From positions 1 to 34,841 of the forward strand of contig JBMOOH010000012.1 of assembly GCA_049323795.1 (NCBI GenBank): 34,841 bases of DNA, given 5' to 3'. Made by a program: the position numbers and the translations under genes. Positions 14,910 to 23,429 of this stretch are shown here, in pieces. The notes below the pieces were generated by a model. It did no database searches, had not been told where the DNA came from, and saw nothing but the letters and a program-made list of their open reading frames with translations. The number at the start of each line of letters is the position of its first letter. The first letter of the stretch is position 1. Source of the DNA: JAOADN01 sp049323795. GTDB lineage: Bacteria; Pseudomonadota; Alphaproteobacteria; Rhodobacterales; Rhodobacteraceae.

Positions 14910-15959
14910 GTGGCCGGCGTCTCGATCCTGACCGTGGCCGAGGACGAGGGCGAAAGCCGCCTCGACCGCTGGCTCAGGCGCCACTTCCCGCAACTGACGC
15001 AAGGCGCGGTCGAAAAGCTCTGCCGCACCGGCCAGCTCCGCGTCGACGGCGGCCGCGTCAAGGCAAGCACCCGCGTCGCCCCCGGAATGCAGGTCCGCGT
15101 ACCGCCCGTGCCGGATACCCCCGCCGTCAGACCCGCGCCCGAGACCGGGGGCCTCCCCGAGGCCGATGCCCGCATGATCCAGGCGGCGGTCCTCTGGAAG
15201 GACGAGCACATCATCGCCCTGAACAAGCCCCCCGGCCTGCCGAGCCAGGGCGGCTCGGGGCAGGGCGACCGCCACGTCGACGGCCTGACGCCCGCGCTCA
15301 TGTTCGGCTACAAGGACCGCCCGAAGCTCGTCCACCGGCTCGACAAGGACACGTCCGGGGTCCTCCTCCTCGCCCGCACCGACCGCGTCGCCGCGCGCCT
15401 GTCGGAAGCCTTCCGCGACCGCACCACCCGCAAGATCTACTGGGCCGCCGTCGCGGGCGTGCCGAGCCCGCGCAAGGCCACCATCCGCTTCGGACTCGTC
15501 AAGGCCCCCGGTCACGGCCGCGGGGGCGGGGGCGAGAGGATGCTCGCGATCCACCCCTCGAAGGTGGACCACACCGAAGGTGCCAGGCGCGCCACCACCG
15601 ACTACGCGGTCATCGACGCGCTGGGCACTCGCGTCGCCTGGGTCGCGCTCGCCCCGATCACCGGCCGCACCCACCAGCTCCGCGCCCACATGGCCGAGAT
15701 CGGCCACCCGATCGTCGGCGACGGCAAGTACGGCGGCTCGGGGCAGGAGAACCTCGGCGACGGCTGGGGCGCGCAGCTCGGCGGCGAGATCAGCCGCAAG
15801 CTCCACCTCCACGCCCGTTCGATCAGCTTCGACCACCCGGTCACGAAGACACGCATCACCCTCACCGCCCCCCTCCCCGAGCACATGGCGCGCACCTGGA
15901 AGACCCTCGGCTGGTCCCCGAACGACGCCCCCGCCGACCCCTTCGAGGACGACAGATGA
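14910..15959 (+). CDS. RluC/RluD-family 23S rRNA pseudouridine synthase
   Basis: A 349-residue RluA-superfamily protein. The N-terminal S4 RNA-binding domain (SRLDRWLRRHFPQLTQGAVE) is followed by the catalytic domain with LVHRLDKDTSGVLLLART, where the Asp of RLD is the catalytic residue, and a later GRTHQLRAHMAEIGHPIVGD motif. It probably modifies uridines in 23S rRNA like RluC, but the exact sites cannot be read from sequence. I start at GTG 14910 because the S4 domain begins a few residues later; the long upstream frame inside crcB is a shadow. The ribosome-binding site is weak, so translation may be coupled to crcB. The stop overlaps the next gene by four bases (ATGA). Confidence 0.9.
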   Translation: MAGVSILTVAEDEGESRLDRWLRRHFPQLTQGAVEKLCRTGQLRVDGGRVKASTRVAPGMQVRVPPVPDTPAVRPAPETGGLPEADARMIQAAVLWKDEHIIALNKPPGLPSQGGSGQGDRHVDGLTPALMFGYKDRPKLVHRLDKDTSGVLLLARTDRVAARLSEAFRDRTTRKIYWAAVAGVPSPRKATIRFGLVKAPGHGRGGGGERMLAIHPSKVDHTEGARRATTDYAVIDALGTRVAWVALAPITGRTHQLRAHMAEIGHPIVGDGKYGGSGQENLGDGWGAQLGGEISRKLHLHARSISFDHPVTKTRITLTAPLPEHMARTWKTLGWSPNDAPADPFEDDR

Positions 15960-16636
15960 CGGAGGGGGGCAGGATCCTCGTCGTCTTCGACGTGGACGGA
16001 ACGCTGATCGACAGCCAGCGCATGATCTGCGGGGCCATGGCGCTGGCCTTCGACACGGTCGGGCTGCCGCAACCGGATCGCCGGAGCGTCCTGTCCATCG
16101 TGGGCCTGTCGCTGCCCCAGGCGATGGAGAGGCTGGTCCCGGACGCGCCGCAGGCGGCCCTGGAGGCGCTTGTGACGGCCTACAAGGCCGCCTTCGGGCA
16201 CCTGCGGGCCGAGGATGCCGCGCACCTCTTCCCGGGCGCCGCCGAGGCGCTGGCGCGGCTCTCGGCCCGAGAGGACGTGATCCTCGGGATCGCCACCGGC
16301 AAGTCCCGCAGAGGCCTCGCCCACATGCTCGACGCCTTCGGGCTGACGGGAACCTTCGCCACCCTCCAGACCGCCGACGACCACCCGTCGAAGCCGCACC
16401 CTGCGATGCTCCTGGCGGCGCTGGCGGAAGCCGCCGTGGTGCCCGCGCGCTCGGTGATGGTGGGCGACACGACGTATGACATCGACATGGCACGCGCGGC
16501 CGGCATGGCGTCGATCGGCGTCGCCTGGGGCTATCACGATGCCGCGGCGCTCCGTGCCGCCGGCGCCTCCCGCGTGATCGACCGCTTCGACGCGCTCGAC
16601 CGCGCCCTCGACGCCGCGCTCGGGGCCTCGGTGTGA
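15956..16636 (+). CDS. HAD-superfamily hydrolase, phosphoglycolate-phosphatase-like
   Basis: A 226-residue HAD subfamily IA phosphatase. Motif I is FDVDGTLIDS with nucleophile D12 and acid/base D14, motif II is in LGIATGK, motif III is the Lys in SKPHPAML, and motif IV is VGDTTYDIDMA. The helical cap lies between motifs I and II. Gph-like enzymes dephosphorylate 2-phosphoglycolate, but HAD-IA specificity is hard to predict and I leave it general. It overlaps the pseudouridine synthase (ATGA) and the ATP12-family gene (GTGA), so the three are coupled. Confidence 0.9.
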   Translation: MTEGGRILVVFDVDGTLIDSQRMICGAMALAFDTVGLPQPDRRSVLSIVGLSLPQAMERLVPDAPQAALEALVTAYKAAFGHLRAEDAAHLFPGAAEALARLSAREDVILGIATGKSRRGLAHMLDAFGLTGTFATLQTADDHPSKPHPAMLLAALAEAAVVPARSVMVGDTTYDIDMARAAGMASIGVAWGYHDAAALRAAGASRVIDRFDALDRALDAALGASV

Positions 16637-17355
16637 CCGGCTGGGTCCCGAAGCGCTTCTGGACCGAAGCCCGCGCCCTTCCAGTGGCCGGCGGTTTCGG
16701 CGTCTCGCTCGATGACCGCCCCCTCCGCACACCCGGCAGGGCTCCCCTCGTCGTGCCGGCCCTGCCGCTGGCCGAGGCGATCGCCGCCGAATGGGCCGCA
16801 CAGGGTGAGCGGGGTGAGCGCGTCGATCCGCAGTCGATGCCCTTCACCCGCACGGCCAACACCGCCATCGACACCGTCCGCCCGAACTTCGCGCAGGTGG
16901 CCGCAACCGTCTCGGCCTATGGCGGGACCGATCTGCTCTGCTACCGGGCCGAGGCGCCCCGCGAGCTCGTCGCGCGCCAGGCCGAAGCCTGGGACCCGCT
17001 CCTCGACTGGGCGGCCCGCGCCCATTCCGCCCGGCTCGCCGCCGGGACGGGCATCCTCCACATCCCGCAGGACCCGCAGGCCCTCGCCGGCCTCTCGCAT
17101 GCGGTTGGCGCGCTGACCCCTTTCGCCCTTGCCGCGCTCCATGAACTCGTCGCGCTTTCCGGGTCGCTCGTCATCGGTCTTGCCGCCCTGAAGGGCGCCT
17201 GGCCGGGCGAATCCCTCTGGGCTGCGTCCCGAATCGACGAGGACTGGCAGGCCGGCCTCTGGGGGACCGACGAAGAAGCTGCTGCCAACGCGGCGAGGCG
17301 GAAGACCGATTTTCTCTCCGCACAGGTTTTCCACAGGCTCGCCGCCCTGGACTGA
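16633..17355 (+). CDS. ATP12-family F1-ATPase assembly chaperone
   Basis: A 240-residue ATP12 homologue. In mitochondria ATP12 binds the F1 alpha subunit during ATP synthase assembly; alphaproteobacteria carry a homologue with a presumed similar role. Typical segments are KRFWTEA, VSLDDRPLRTPGRAPLVVP, AAEWAAQGERVDPQ-like sequence (with a short GERGER expansion), MPFTRTANTAID, and the TDLLCYRAEAP strand. The start is GTG 16633, overlapping the HAD stop. It is the last gene of the crcB-led cluster. No F1 genes lie nearby. Confidence 0.9.
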   Translation: MTGWVPKRFWTEARALPVAGGFGVSLDDRPLRTPGRAPLVVPALPLAEAIAAEWAAQGERGERVDPQSMPFTRTANTAIDTVRPNFAQVAATVSAYGGTDLLCYRAEAPRELVARQAEAWDPLLDWAARAHSARLAAGTGILHIPQDPQALAGLSHAVGALTPFALAALHELVALSGSLVIGLAALKGAWPGESLWAASRIDEDWQAGLWGTDEEAAANAARRKTDFLSAQVFHRLAALD

Positions 17356-17445
17356 TCCCGGAAGAACCGTCCAACCGACTGTCATCCAAGAGGATCTGCC
17401 TGCCCCCAAGCTTCCGCGCCCCGCAGCCGACGGGTCACTGCATCC

Positions 17446-17499
17446 TTGACGGGCAGTTTCGAATTGGCCCAGACTGCCGCCCACTGAGGTCGAACCTCA
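17446..17499 (+). promoter_or_regulatory. Possible bztA promoter and operator
   Basis: TTGACG lies at 17446-17451, but the -10 position (CCAGAC, 17469-17474) is poor. Just downstream is a 15-base palindrome, TGAGGT-CGA-ACCTCA (17485-17499), in the leader about 75 bases before bztA. It could be a repressor or activator site. No sigma-54 -24/-12 pair with correct spacing is present. Confidence 0.35.
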
Positions 17500-17571
17500 C
17501 AAGAAGCGCCCGCCACAGGGGCATCACAAAATCCGCTCTTTCGGGGGGCGGAAACTCAGGAAGAGGTAAGC

Positions 17572-18588
17572 ATGAACACATCCGTATTCCTCGGCTCGGT
17601 CGCCGCGGTCGGCCTGTCGGCCGGCGTCGCGCTGGCCGGTACGCTGGATGACGTGAAGGCACGGGGCGAACTGAACTGCGGTTCGAACACCGGCCTGACG
17701 GGCTTCGGTGCCCCGGACGCGAACGGCAACTGGGTCGGCTTCGACGTCGCCCTCTGCCGCGCCGTTGCCGCCGCCGTGCTCGGCGACCCGAGCAAGGTCA
17801 AGTTCGTCCCGACGACCGGCGAAACGCGCTTCACCGCGCTCGCGTCGGGCGAGGTGGATCTGCTCGTCCGGAACTCGACCTGGACCTTCAGCCGCGACAC
17901 CGAACTCGCCTTCGACTTCGTGGCGGTCAACTACTACGACGGTCAGGGCTTCATGGTCAGGAAGGATCTCGGCGTCTCGTCGGCCAAGGAGCTCGACGGC
18001 GCGCGCATCTGCATCCAGACCGGCACCACGACCGAACTGAACCTCGCCGACTACTTCAAGTCGAACAACATGCAGTACAAGCAGGTCACGGTTCAGGACG
18101 ACAGCCAGGCCCAGCAGCAGTTCCTCGCCGGCGCCTGCGACGCCTACACGACCGACGCTTCGGGTCTTGCCGCAAGCCGCGCGACGATGCCGGATGCGGC
18201 GAACTTCATCATCCTTCCCGAGATCATCTCGAAGGAACCGCTCGGCCCGGTCGTCCGCCACGGCGACAACAACTGGGGCGACGTCGTGCGGTGGACCTAC
18301 TACGCGCTCCTGATCGCCGAAGAGAAGGGCATCACCAAGGCGAACATCGAGGAAGTCGCCGGTTCGACCACCGACCCGGAGGCGCGGCGCCTGCTCGGTC
18401 TCGATGGTGACATGGGCAAGAAGATCGGCCTCGACAACGATGCCTTCAAGCGCGCCATCGCCGCCGGTGGCAACTACGGTGAAATCTTCGCCGCCAACAT
18501 CGGCGAAGGCACCTCGATCGGTCTGGCGCGCGGTCTGAACGCGCTCTGGACGCAAGGCGGCCTGCAGTACGCCCCGCCGTTCCGCTGA
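17572..18588 (+). CDS. bztA: Glutamate/glutamine/aspartate/asparagine ABC transporter, substrate-binding protein
   Basis: A 338-residue periplasmic binding protein of the AapJ/BztA type. A signal peptide spans residues 1-22 (cleavage after ALA, before GTLDDVK). The SBP_bac_3 fold is recognisable from LNCGSNTGLTGFGAPD, GETRFTALASGEVDLLVRNS, and GARICIQTGTTTELN. Two lobes bind the amino acid, with the TGETRF and DVDLL-like stretch near the site. GGAAGAGG precedes the ATG. It is the first gene of bztABCD and is separated from bztB by a 12-bp hairpin, which commonly raises the yield of the binding protein over the membrane parts. aapJ is the equivalent name in rhizobia. Confidence 0.94.
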   Translation: MNTSVFLGSVAAVGLSAGVALAGTLDDVKARGELNCGSNTGLTGFGAPDANGNWVGFDVALCRAVAAAVLGDPSKVKFVPTTGETRFTALASGEVDLLVRNSTWTFSRDTELAFDFVAVNYYDGQGFMVRKDLGVSSAKELDGARICIQTGTTTELNLADYFKSNNMQYKQVTVQDDSQAQQQFLAGACDAYTTDASGLAASRATMPDAANFIILPEIISKEPLGPVVRHGDNNWGDVVRWTYYALLIAEEKGITKANIEEVAGSTTDPEARRLLGLDGDMGKKIGLDNDAFKRAIAAGGNYGEIFAANIGEGTSIGLARGLNALWTQGGLQYAPPFR

Positions 18589-18598
18589 TCCGATCCCG

Positions 18599-18628
18599 CG
18601 AAGGCGCGCCCCGACCGGCGCGCCTTCG
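18599..18628 (+). promoter_or_regulatory. Stem-loop between bztA and bztB
   Basis: CGAAGGCGCGCC (18599-18610) and GGCGCGCCTTCG (18617-18628) form a perfect 12-bp stem with a CCGACC loop, 10 bases beyond the bztA stop. There is no T-run. Such structures after binding-protein genes usually protect the upstream mRNA from exonucleases and limit read-through. Confidence 0.65.
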
Positions 18629-18723
18629 TCCTGCGATCCACGCACATCCTGATCCGCACCCGGCCCGCCCTGGGCCGTGCAACAGGCGCAAAGCCGACGC
18701 GGCCAGGCAAGGGGGAGTTCGCC

Positions 18724-20022
18724 ATGGCGATGGCATCCGACACGCCGAAGGACAGCTTTCGGCCCAGCATGCTCATCTACGACACGCGGTTCCGCTCGCT
18801 GACCATACAGGTCGTCGTGCTGGTCCTCTTCGCGCTGTTCGTGGCCTGGCTTCTCAACAACACGGTGCAGAACCTCGCCGCCAAGGGGCGGACCTTCGAC
18901 TTCGGGTTCCTCTGGGTGCGCGCCGGCTACGACATCGAGCAGGCACTGATCCCCTACACCAACGACAGCACGCATTTCCGTGCGCTTCTCGTCGGGCTCG
19001 TCAACACGCTCGTCGTCGCGATTCTCGGCTGCGTCCTGGCCACCATCATCGGCGTGATCGCCGGCGTCCTGCGCCTGTCGAAGAACTGGCTGATCGGACG
19101 GATCATGACCGTCTACGTCGAGATGTTCCGGAACATCCCGCTGCTTCTGTGGCTGCTCATCATCTTCGTGCCGATGTCGGAGCTGGCGCCGCCTCCTTCA
19201 GCCTATCGCGTCACCGACGAGATGATCGCGAACGGGCAGAAACCCGAAGCCCAGATGCGCCTCTTCGGCACCGTCGCCATCACGGCGAGCGGCACGGTGG
19301 CGCCGCTTCCGATGTTCGCCTGCGCCATGCCCGAAGGCCCCGACCGGCGCCCCTGTCCGCTCGGCGCGGTGCTGTCGGACTGGCAGGTGTTCCTCGGTCT
19401 TGTCGCCGTCACGGCGGGGTCGGTCGTGGCCTGGCGCCTGCTGGTCCGACGCGCCCGATCCGTCCAGGAAGCGACAGGCGTCCGGCCGACAACCTGGTGG
19501 AAGAGCCTTCTGATCCTGGTCGTGCCGATCACGGTCGCCGCCTGGGCACTGGGCTTCTACCTCGACATTCCCCGCCTGAGCCGCTTCGACTTCTCCGGCG
19601 GGATCCAGGTCGCGCATTCCTTCACGGCGCTTCTGCTCGGTCTCAGCCTCTATACCGGCGCCTTCATTGCCGAGATCGTCCGCGGGGGCATCCTCGCCAT
19701 AAGCCACGGACAGACCGAGGCCGCCTTCGCGCTTGGCCTGCGTCCCCGCCGGACCATGAGCCTCATCATCCTGCCGCAGGCGCGTCGGGTCATCATCCCG
19801 CCGCTGATCTCGCAGTACCTGAACCTGACCAAGAACTCGTCCCTCGGGATCGCGGTCAGCTATCTCGACCTGCGGGGCACGCTCGGGGGCATCACGCTCA
19901 ACCAGACCGGACGCGAACTCGAGAGCATGCTGCTGCTGATGCTGATCTACCTGTCCATCAGCCTGACCATCTCGTCGTTCATGAACCTCTACAACCGCAC
20001 CGTGCAGCTCAAGGCCCGCTGA
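18724..20022 (+). CDS. bztB: Amino-acid ABC transporter permease
   Basis: A 432-residue inner-membrane permease of the AapQ/BztB type, much longer than ordinary His/Glu permeases because of an inserted loop (about residues 150-250) with the cysteines FACAMPEGPDRRPCPLG. Hydrophobic segments begin at IQVVVLVLFALFVAWLL. The EAA loop that contacts the ATPase is SHGQTEAAFALGLRPRRTMS near residue 330. It pairs with bztC to form the channel. GGGGGAG precedes the ATG. One base separates its stop from the bztC ATG. Confidence 0.94.
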   Translation: MAMASDTPKDSFRPSMLIYDTRFRSLTIQVVVLVLFALFVAWLLNNTVQNLAAKGRTFDFGFLWVRAGYDIEQALIPYTNDSTHFRALLVGLVNTLVVAILGCVLATIIGVIAGVLRLSKNWLIGRIMTVYVEMFRNIPLLLWLLIIFVPMSELAPPPSAYRVTDEMIANGQKPEAQMRLFGTVAITASGTVAPLPMFACAMPEGPDRRPCPLGAVLSDWQVFLGLVAVTAGSVVAWRLLVRRARSVQEATGVRPTTWWKSLLILVVPITVAAWALGFYLDIPRLSRFDFSGGIQVAHSFTALLLGLSLYTGAFIAEIVRGGILAISHGQTEAAFALGLRPRRTMSLIILPQARRVIIPPLISQYLNLTKNSSLGIAVSYLDLRGTLGGITLNQTGRELESMLLLMLIYLSISLTISSFMNLYNRTVQLKAR

Positions 20023-20023
20023 G

Positions 20024-21382
20024 ATGAGCGAGACCGAAGCCTTCGCCCGCTCCGCGATGATCCCCGCCGCCGAACCGCCGGTGTCCGAGCGGGGGGCGAT
20101 CAAGTGGCTGCGCGAGAACCTGTTCTCGGGTCCTGTCAACATCGCGCTGACGCTGATCGGCCTGTGGATCGTGTGGTCGATCCTCTCCGCGCTGATCCCG
20201 TGGCTTCTCAACTCGGTCTGGAACGCGGGCTCGCTCGGCGAGTGCCGGCAGATCGTGCTCGACCGCCAGGGCCTGACCCTGAACGAGGCCGGCAAGACCG
20301 TGAACGCGGCGGGCGATCTGGTCGAGTCGACCGGCGGCGCCTGCTGGGCCGTGATCCGCGAGCGCTGGAACCAGTGGCTCTTCGGCTTCTACCCGCGGGA
20401 TCTCTACTGGCGGCCCACGCTGGCGCTCGTGCTGATGTTCGTCGCACTCGCTCCGGTGCTCTTCCAGTCGGTCCCGCGCAGGCTCTTCTGGTTCACGATC
20501 CTCTTCCCCGGGCTCGGCTTCTGGCTGCTCTGGGGCGGGACCGCATGGGTCCCCGTGGGCGCGATGCTGGGCTTCGTCGTCCTCGGGGCGAGCTACCGCG
20601 TGCTTCAGGGCTCCCTCGGCGTCCCGGTCGCCGCGGGCCTCGGGATCGTCACGGCCGCGCTCTGGTGGCTCTACCCCGACAAGGCGTTCATCGACATCAT
20701 GAGCCGCGCCGTCCCGGTCGCGCTCGCGCCGGTCAGTTCCGACGAGTTCGGTGGCTTTCTTCTCGCCCTCGTCATCGGCGTCACCGCGATCTCGTTCTCG
20801 CTGCCGCTCGGCATCCTCCTCGCGCTCGGGCGGCAGTCCGACATGTTCATCGTCAAGACCCTGTCGGTCGGCTTCATCGAGTTCATCCGGGGCGTGCCCC
20901 TCATCACGCTGCTCTTCACCGCCTCGCTGCTCCTGCAGTACTTCCTGCCACCGGGGACGAACTTCGACATCATCCTGCGCGTCATCATCCTTGTGACCTT
21001 CTTCGCCGCCGCCTACCTCGCCGAGGTGATCCGCGGCGGCCTCGCCGCCCTGCCGCGCGGCCAGTACGAGGCCGCGGACGCGCTCGGCCTCGACTACTGG
21101 CGCGCGCAGCGCCTCATCATCATGCCGCAGGCGCTGAAGGTCTCGATCCCCGGCATCGTCTCGACCTTCATCGGCCTCTTCAAGGACACCACGCTCGTGA
21201 GCTTCGTGGGCCTTCTCGATCCGCTCCGCGGCGTCACGGCCGCCGTCCGCGCCGACATCAACTGGAAGGGCATCTACTGGGAGCCCTACATCTTCGTCGG
21301 CGCCATCTTCTTCGTCTTCTGCTTCGGCATGTCGCGGTACTCGATGTACCTCGAGCGGAAGCTCAGGACCGACCGCCAGTAA
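20024..21382 (+). CDS. bztC: Amino-acid ABC transporter permease
   Basis: A 452-residue permease of the AapM/BztC type, the partner of bztB. The N-terminus is cytoplasmic up to about residue 40, then hydrophobic segments alternate, including VLLFQSVPRRLFWFTILFPGLG-like helices. A periplasmic stretch has two cysteines (GECRQIVLDRQG and GGACWAVI). The EAA loop is RGQYEAADALGLDYWRAQ around residue 345. The gene is translationally coupled to bztB (one-base gap) and followed by bztD after nine bases. Confidence 0.94.
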   Translation: MSETEAFARSAMIPAAEPPVSERGAIKWLRENLFSGPVNIALTLIGLWIVWSILSALIPWLLNSVWNAGSLGECRQIVLDRQGLTLNEAGKTVNAAGDLVESTGGACWAVIRERWNQWLFGFYPRDLYWRPTLALVLMFVALAPVLFQSVPRRLFWFTILFPGLGFWLLWGGTAWVPVGAMLGFVVLGASYRVLQGSLGVPVAAGLGIVTAALWWLYPDKAFIDIMSRAVPVALAPVSSDEFGGFLLALVIGVTAISFSLPLGILLALGRQSDMFIVKTLSVGFIEFIRGVPLITLLFTASLLLQYFLPPGTNFDIILRVIILVTFFAAAYLAEVIRGGLAALPRGQYEAADALGLDYWRAQRLIIMPQALKVSIPGIVSTFIGLFKDTTLVSFVGLLDPLRGVTAAVRADINWKGIYWEPYIFVGAIFFVFCFGMSRYSMYLERKLRTDRQ

Positions 21383-21391
21383 GGAGCGCCC

Positions 21392-22174
21392 ATGACCGAC
21401 GCCGAGGCCATCGACCGCACCCGGATGCAGATCGGCGACGAGATCGCCATCCAGATCGTCAGGATGAACAAGTGGTTCGGGACGTTCCACGTCCTGCGCG
21501 ACATCGACATGACGGTGATGAAGGGCGAACGCATCGTCGTCTGCGGACCCTCCGGGTCGGGCAAGTCCACCCTCATCCGCTGCATCAACCGGCTGGAAGA
21601 GCACCAGTCGGGCCGTATCGTCGTCGACGGGACGGAACTGACCAACGACCTGAAGAACATCGACAAGGTGCGCTCCGAAGTCGGGATGGTGTTCCAGCAC
21701 TTCAACCTCTTCCCCCACCTCACCATCCTCGAGAACTGCACCCTCGCCCCGATCTGGGTCCGCAAGGTTCCGAAGAGGGAGGCCGAGGAAATGGCGATGC
21801 ACTTCCTGCGCAAGGTCAAGATCCCCGAGCAGGCGCTGAAGTATCCCGGCCAGCTTTCGGGCGGACAGCAGCAGCGCGTCGCCATCGCGCGCGCGCTCTG
21901 CATGAAGCCCAGGATCATGCTCTTCGACGAGCCGACCTCGGCGCTCGACCCCGAGATGATCAAGGAAGTGCTCGATACCATGATCGAGCTGGCGAAGGAC
22001 GGCATGACGATGCTCTGCGTCACGCACGAGATGGGCTTCGCCCAGGCCGTCGCGAACCGCGTGATCTTCATGGACCAGGGCCAGATCGTGGAGCAGAACG
22101 AGCCGGGCGAGTTCTTCCGCAACCCCAGGAGCGACCGGACGAAGCTGTTTCTCAGCCAGATCCTCGGGCACTGA
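21392..22174 (+). CDS. bztD: Amino-acid ABC transporter ATP-binding protein
   Basis: A 260-residue ABC ATPase of the AapP/GlnQ type, powering the BztBC permease. Walker A is GPSGSGKST (about 51-59), the Q-loop is in VFQHFNLFPHLT, the signature is LSGGQQQR, Walker B is IMLFDEPTSALDP, and the switch His is in CVTHEMGF. AAGGAG precedes the ATG. It ends the operon; the 75 bases before the convergent sixA-type gene hold only a weak GC-rich palindrome (CCGCCGGCGG near 22187). Confidence 0.96.
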   Translation: MTDAEAIDRTRMQIGDEIAIQIVRMNKWFGTFHVLRDIDMTVMKGERIVVCGPSGSGKSTLIRCINRLEEHQSGRIVVDGTELTNDLKNIDKVRSEVGMVFQHFNLFPHLTILENCTLAPIWVRKVPKREAEEMAMHFLRKVKIPEQALKYPGQLSGGQQQRVAIARALCMKPRIMLFDEPTSALDPEMIKEVLDTMIELAKDGMTMLCVTHEMGFAQAVANRVIFMDQGQIVEQNEPGEFFRNPRSDRTKLFLSQILGH

Positions 22175-22249
22175 CGCCAACCCGCCGCCGGCGGCCCGAG
22201 GTCTTCGGGAGAGCCCGCACCCGCGCCTTTGCGCCGCCCGGCCTGCGGG

Positions 22250-22768
22250 TCAGTCCCGCCCCGACGGCACGAAGAAGTCGAGCACCGACCCCATTCCCGG
22301 CCGGACCGAGTTCCAGGACGGGGTCTCGAAGTCGAGCACAAGCGTGGCGCCGGTCGGATAGCGGCGGAAATCCTCATGGTTCGGTGTCCGCGCCGGCAGC
22401 AGCGCGGCAAAGGCGGCGATGCCGGGATTGTGGCCGATCATCATCACCACGTCCCCCGCCGCACGCCGCAGGGCGCGCAGCATCACGTCCGGTCCGGCAT
22501 GGTAGAGCCCGGTCAGGTAGTCCACCTGCGGCGTCACCTCGAGCGGGGTCGCCGCGACCCGCGCCCATGTCTCGCGCGTCCTGGCCGCCGACGAGCAGAG
22601 CACCTGGTCGGGCTCGTAGCCGCGCGAATGGAGCCACTCGCCCAGTTCCGCAGCCGACCTTCGGCCGCGGCGGTTCAGCGGCCGGTCGTGGTCGTCGAGG
22701 CTCGGGTCATCCCAATCCGACTTGGCGTGCCGCACGAGGATCAGTCGGCGGTGACCTGCGGGAATCAT
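22250..22768 (-). CDS. SixA-type histidine phosphatase
   Basis: A 172-residue member of the histidine phosphatase superfamily. The RHG motif is LVRHAKSDW with the catalytic His at 14, and the second conserved His is in MMIGHNPGIAAFA. The short length and AKSDWDDP sequence are typical of SixA-like proteins, which in E. coli dephosphorylate a phosphohistidine on the NPr phosphotransferase. The target here is unknown. It starts 10 bases after the 4Fe-4S protein gene and probably shares the argB transcript. It converges on bztD. Confidence 0.88.
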   Translation of the reverse strand: MIPAGHRRLILVRHAKSDWDDPSLDDHDRPLNRRGRRSAAELGEWLHSRGYEPDQVLCSSAARTRETWARVAATPLEVTPQVDYLTGLYHAGPDVMLRALRRAAGDVVMMIGHNPGIAAFAALLPARTPNHEDFRRYPTGATLVLDFETPSWNSVRPGMGSVLDFFVPSGRD

Positions 22769-22778
22769 ATGGCACGCG

Positions 22779-23429
22779 TCATCGGTGGAACTGCCTCATG
22801 TGATAGGCCGACTGTTCCGGCACCCTGCCATAGGCTTGCGAGACCGGGCAAGCGCGACGGACCCGGCAGCCTGCGTCCATGCAGTCCCGACCCGGGTCGG
22901 TGTCGAGAAAGCGGTGGCAGGCGGGCACGTCATAGCCCGCCCCGGTCAGGGCGCGTGCCGGGCAGGCCGCGAGGCAGGGCTTGTCTGCGCAACTGTCGCA
23001 GGGGCGGGGCGGCGGTCCGGGCAGATCCAGGCGCTCCGGCAGCGCGATCGCGCCCCGGTAGCTCACCAACAGGCCGGCCGTGTCGTGGACGAGAATGGTG
23101 ACGGGCGAGTCCCAGGCCCGCCCCGACCGCTTTGCCCAGCGGATGAAGGGCTGGTAGGGGGGGCCGCCGAAAGGGAACCGAGCCTTGGCCCCCAGATCGC
23201 AGGCCAGCCGCCCGATCACCCGGCGCGACCAGCGGTCCACCGGGTCCGGCCCGCCGTCCTGCCACTCCGGCGATGAGGTCAGCACCGGCCAGAACGCCGG
23301 CCCGTCGGGGCCGAGCAGGACGAGCGTTCCCGTCCCCTCGGGCGCCCCGTCCTCGGGGTCGGGATGGAACGCCCCCATCACCGCCAGGGCATGCGGCCGG
23401 GCCAGCGCCTCGATATGGTCGGGTGTCAT
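22779..23429 (-). CDS. Small 4Fe-4S protein resembling the C-terminal part of epoxyqueuosine reductase
   Basis: A 216-residue protein with nine cysteines, eight of them in the last third: C144, C147, C152, C156 (CDSCADKPCLAACP) and C171, C183, C188, C194 (ending in RRACPVS). The spacing CX2CX4CX3CP and the second CX4CX5CP suggest two 4Fe-4S clusters. The arrangement resembles QueG-like proteins, but the N-terminal 140 residues are short and I see no clear cobalamin-binding pattern. Function is unknown; I call it a ferredoxin-like electron carrier or reductase fragment. The ATG overlaps the argB stop (ATGA), so it is translated with argB. There is no sign of frameshift. Confidence 0.8.
   Translation of the reverse strand: MTPDHIEALARPHALAVMGAFHPDPEDGAPEGTGTLVLLGPDGPAFWPVLTSSPEWQDGGPDPVDRWSRRVIGRLACDLGAKARFPFGGPPYQPFIRWAKRSGRAWDSPVTILVHDTAGLLVSYRGAIALPERLDLPGPPPRPCDSCADKPCLAACPARALTGAGYDVPACHRFLDTDPGRDCMDAGCRVRRACPVSQAYGRVPEQSAYHMRQFHR

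Noticed and set aside
17446..17490. Sigma-54 promoter for bztA
   Set aside because: TTGGCCC near 17464 is followed by GC at the wrong distance (8 rather than 10 bases after GG).
20009..22180. 723-codon minus-strand frame over bztC and bztD
   Set aside because: It lies opposite two well-conserved transporter genes and has no recognisable domain.
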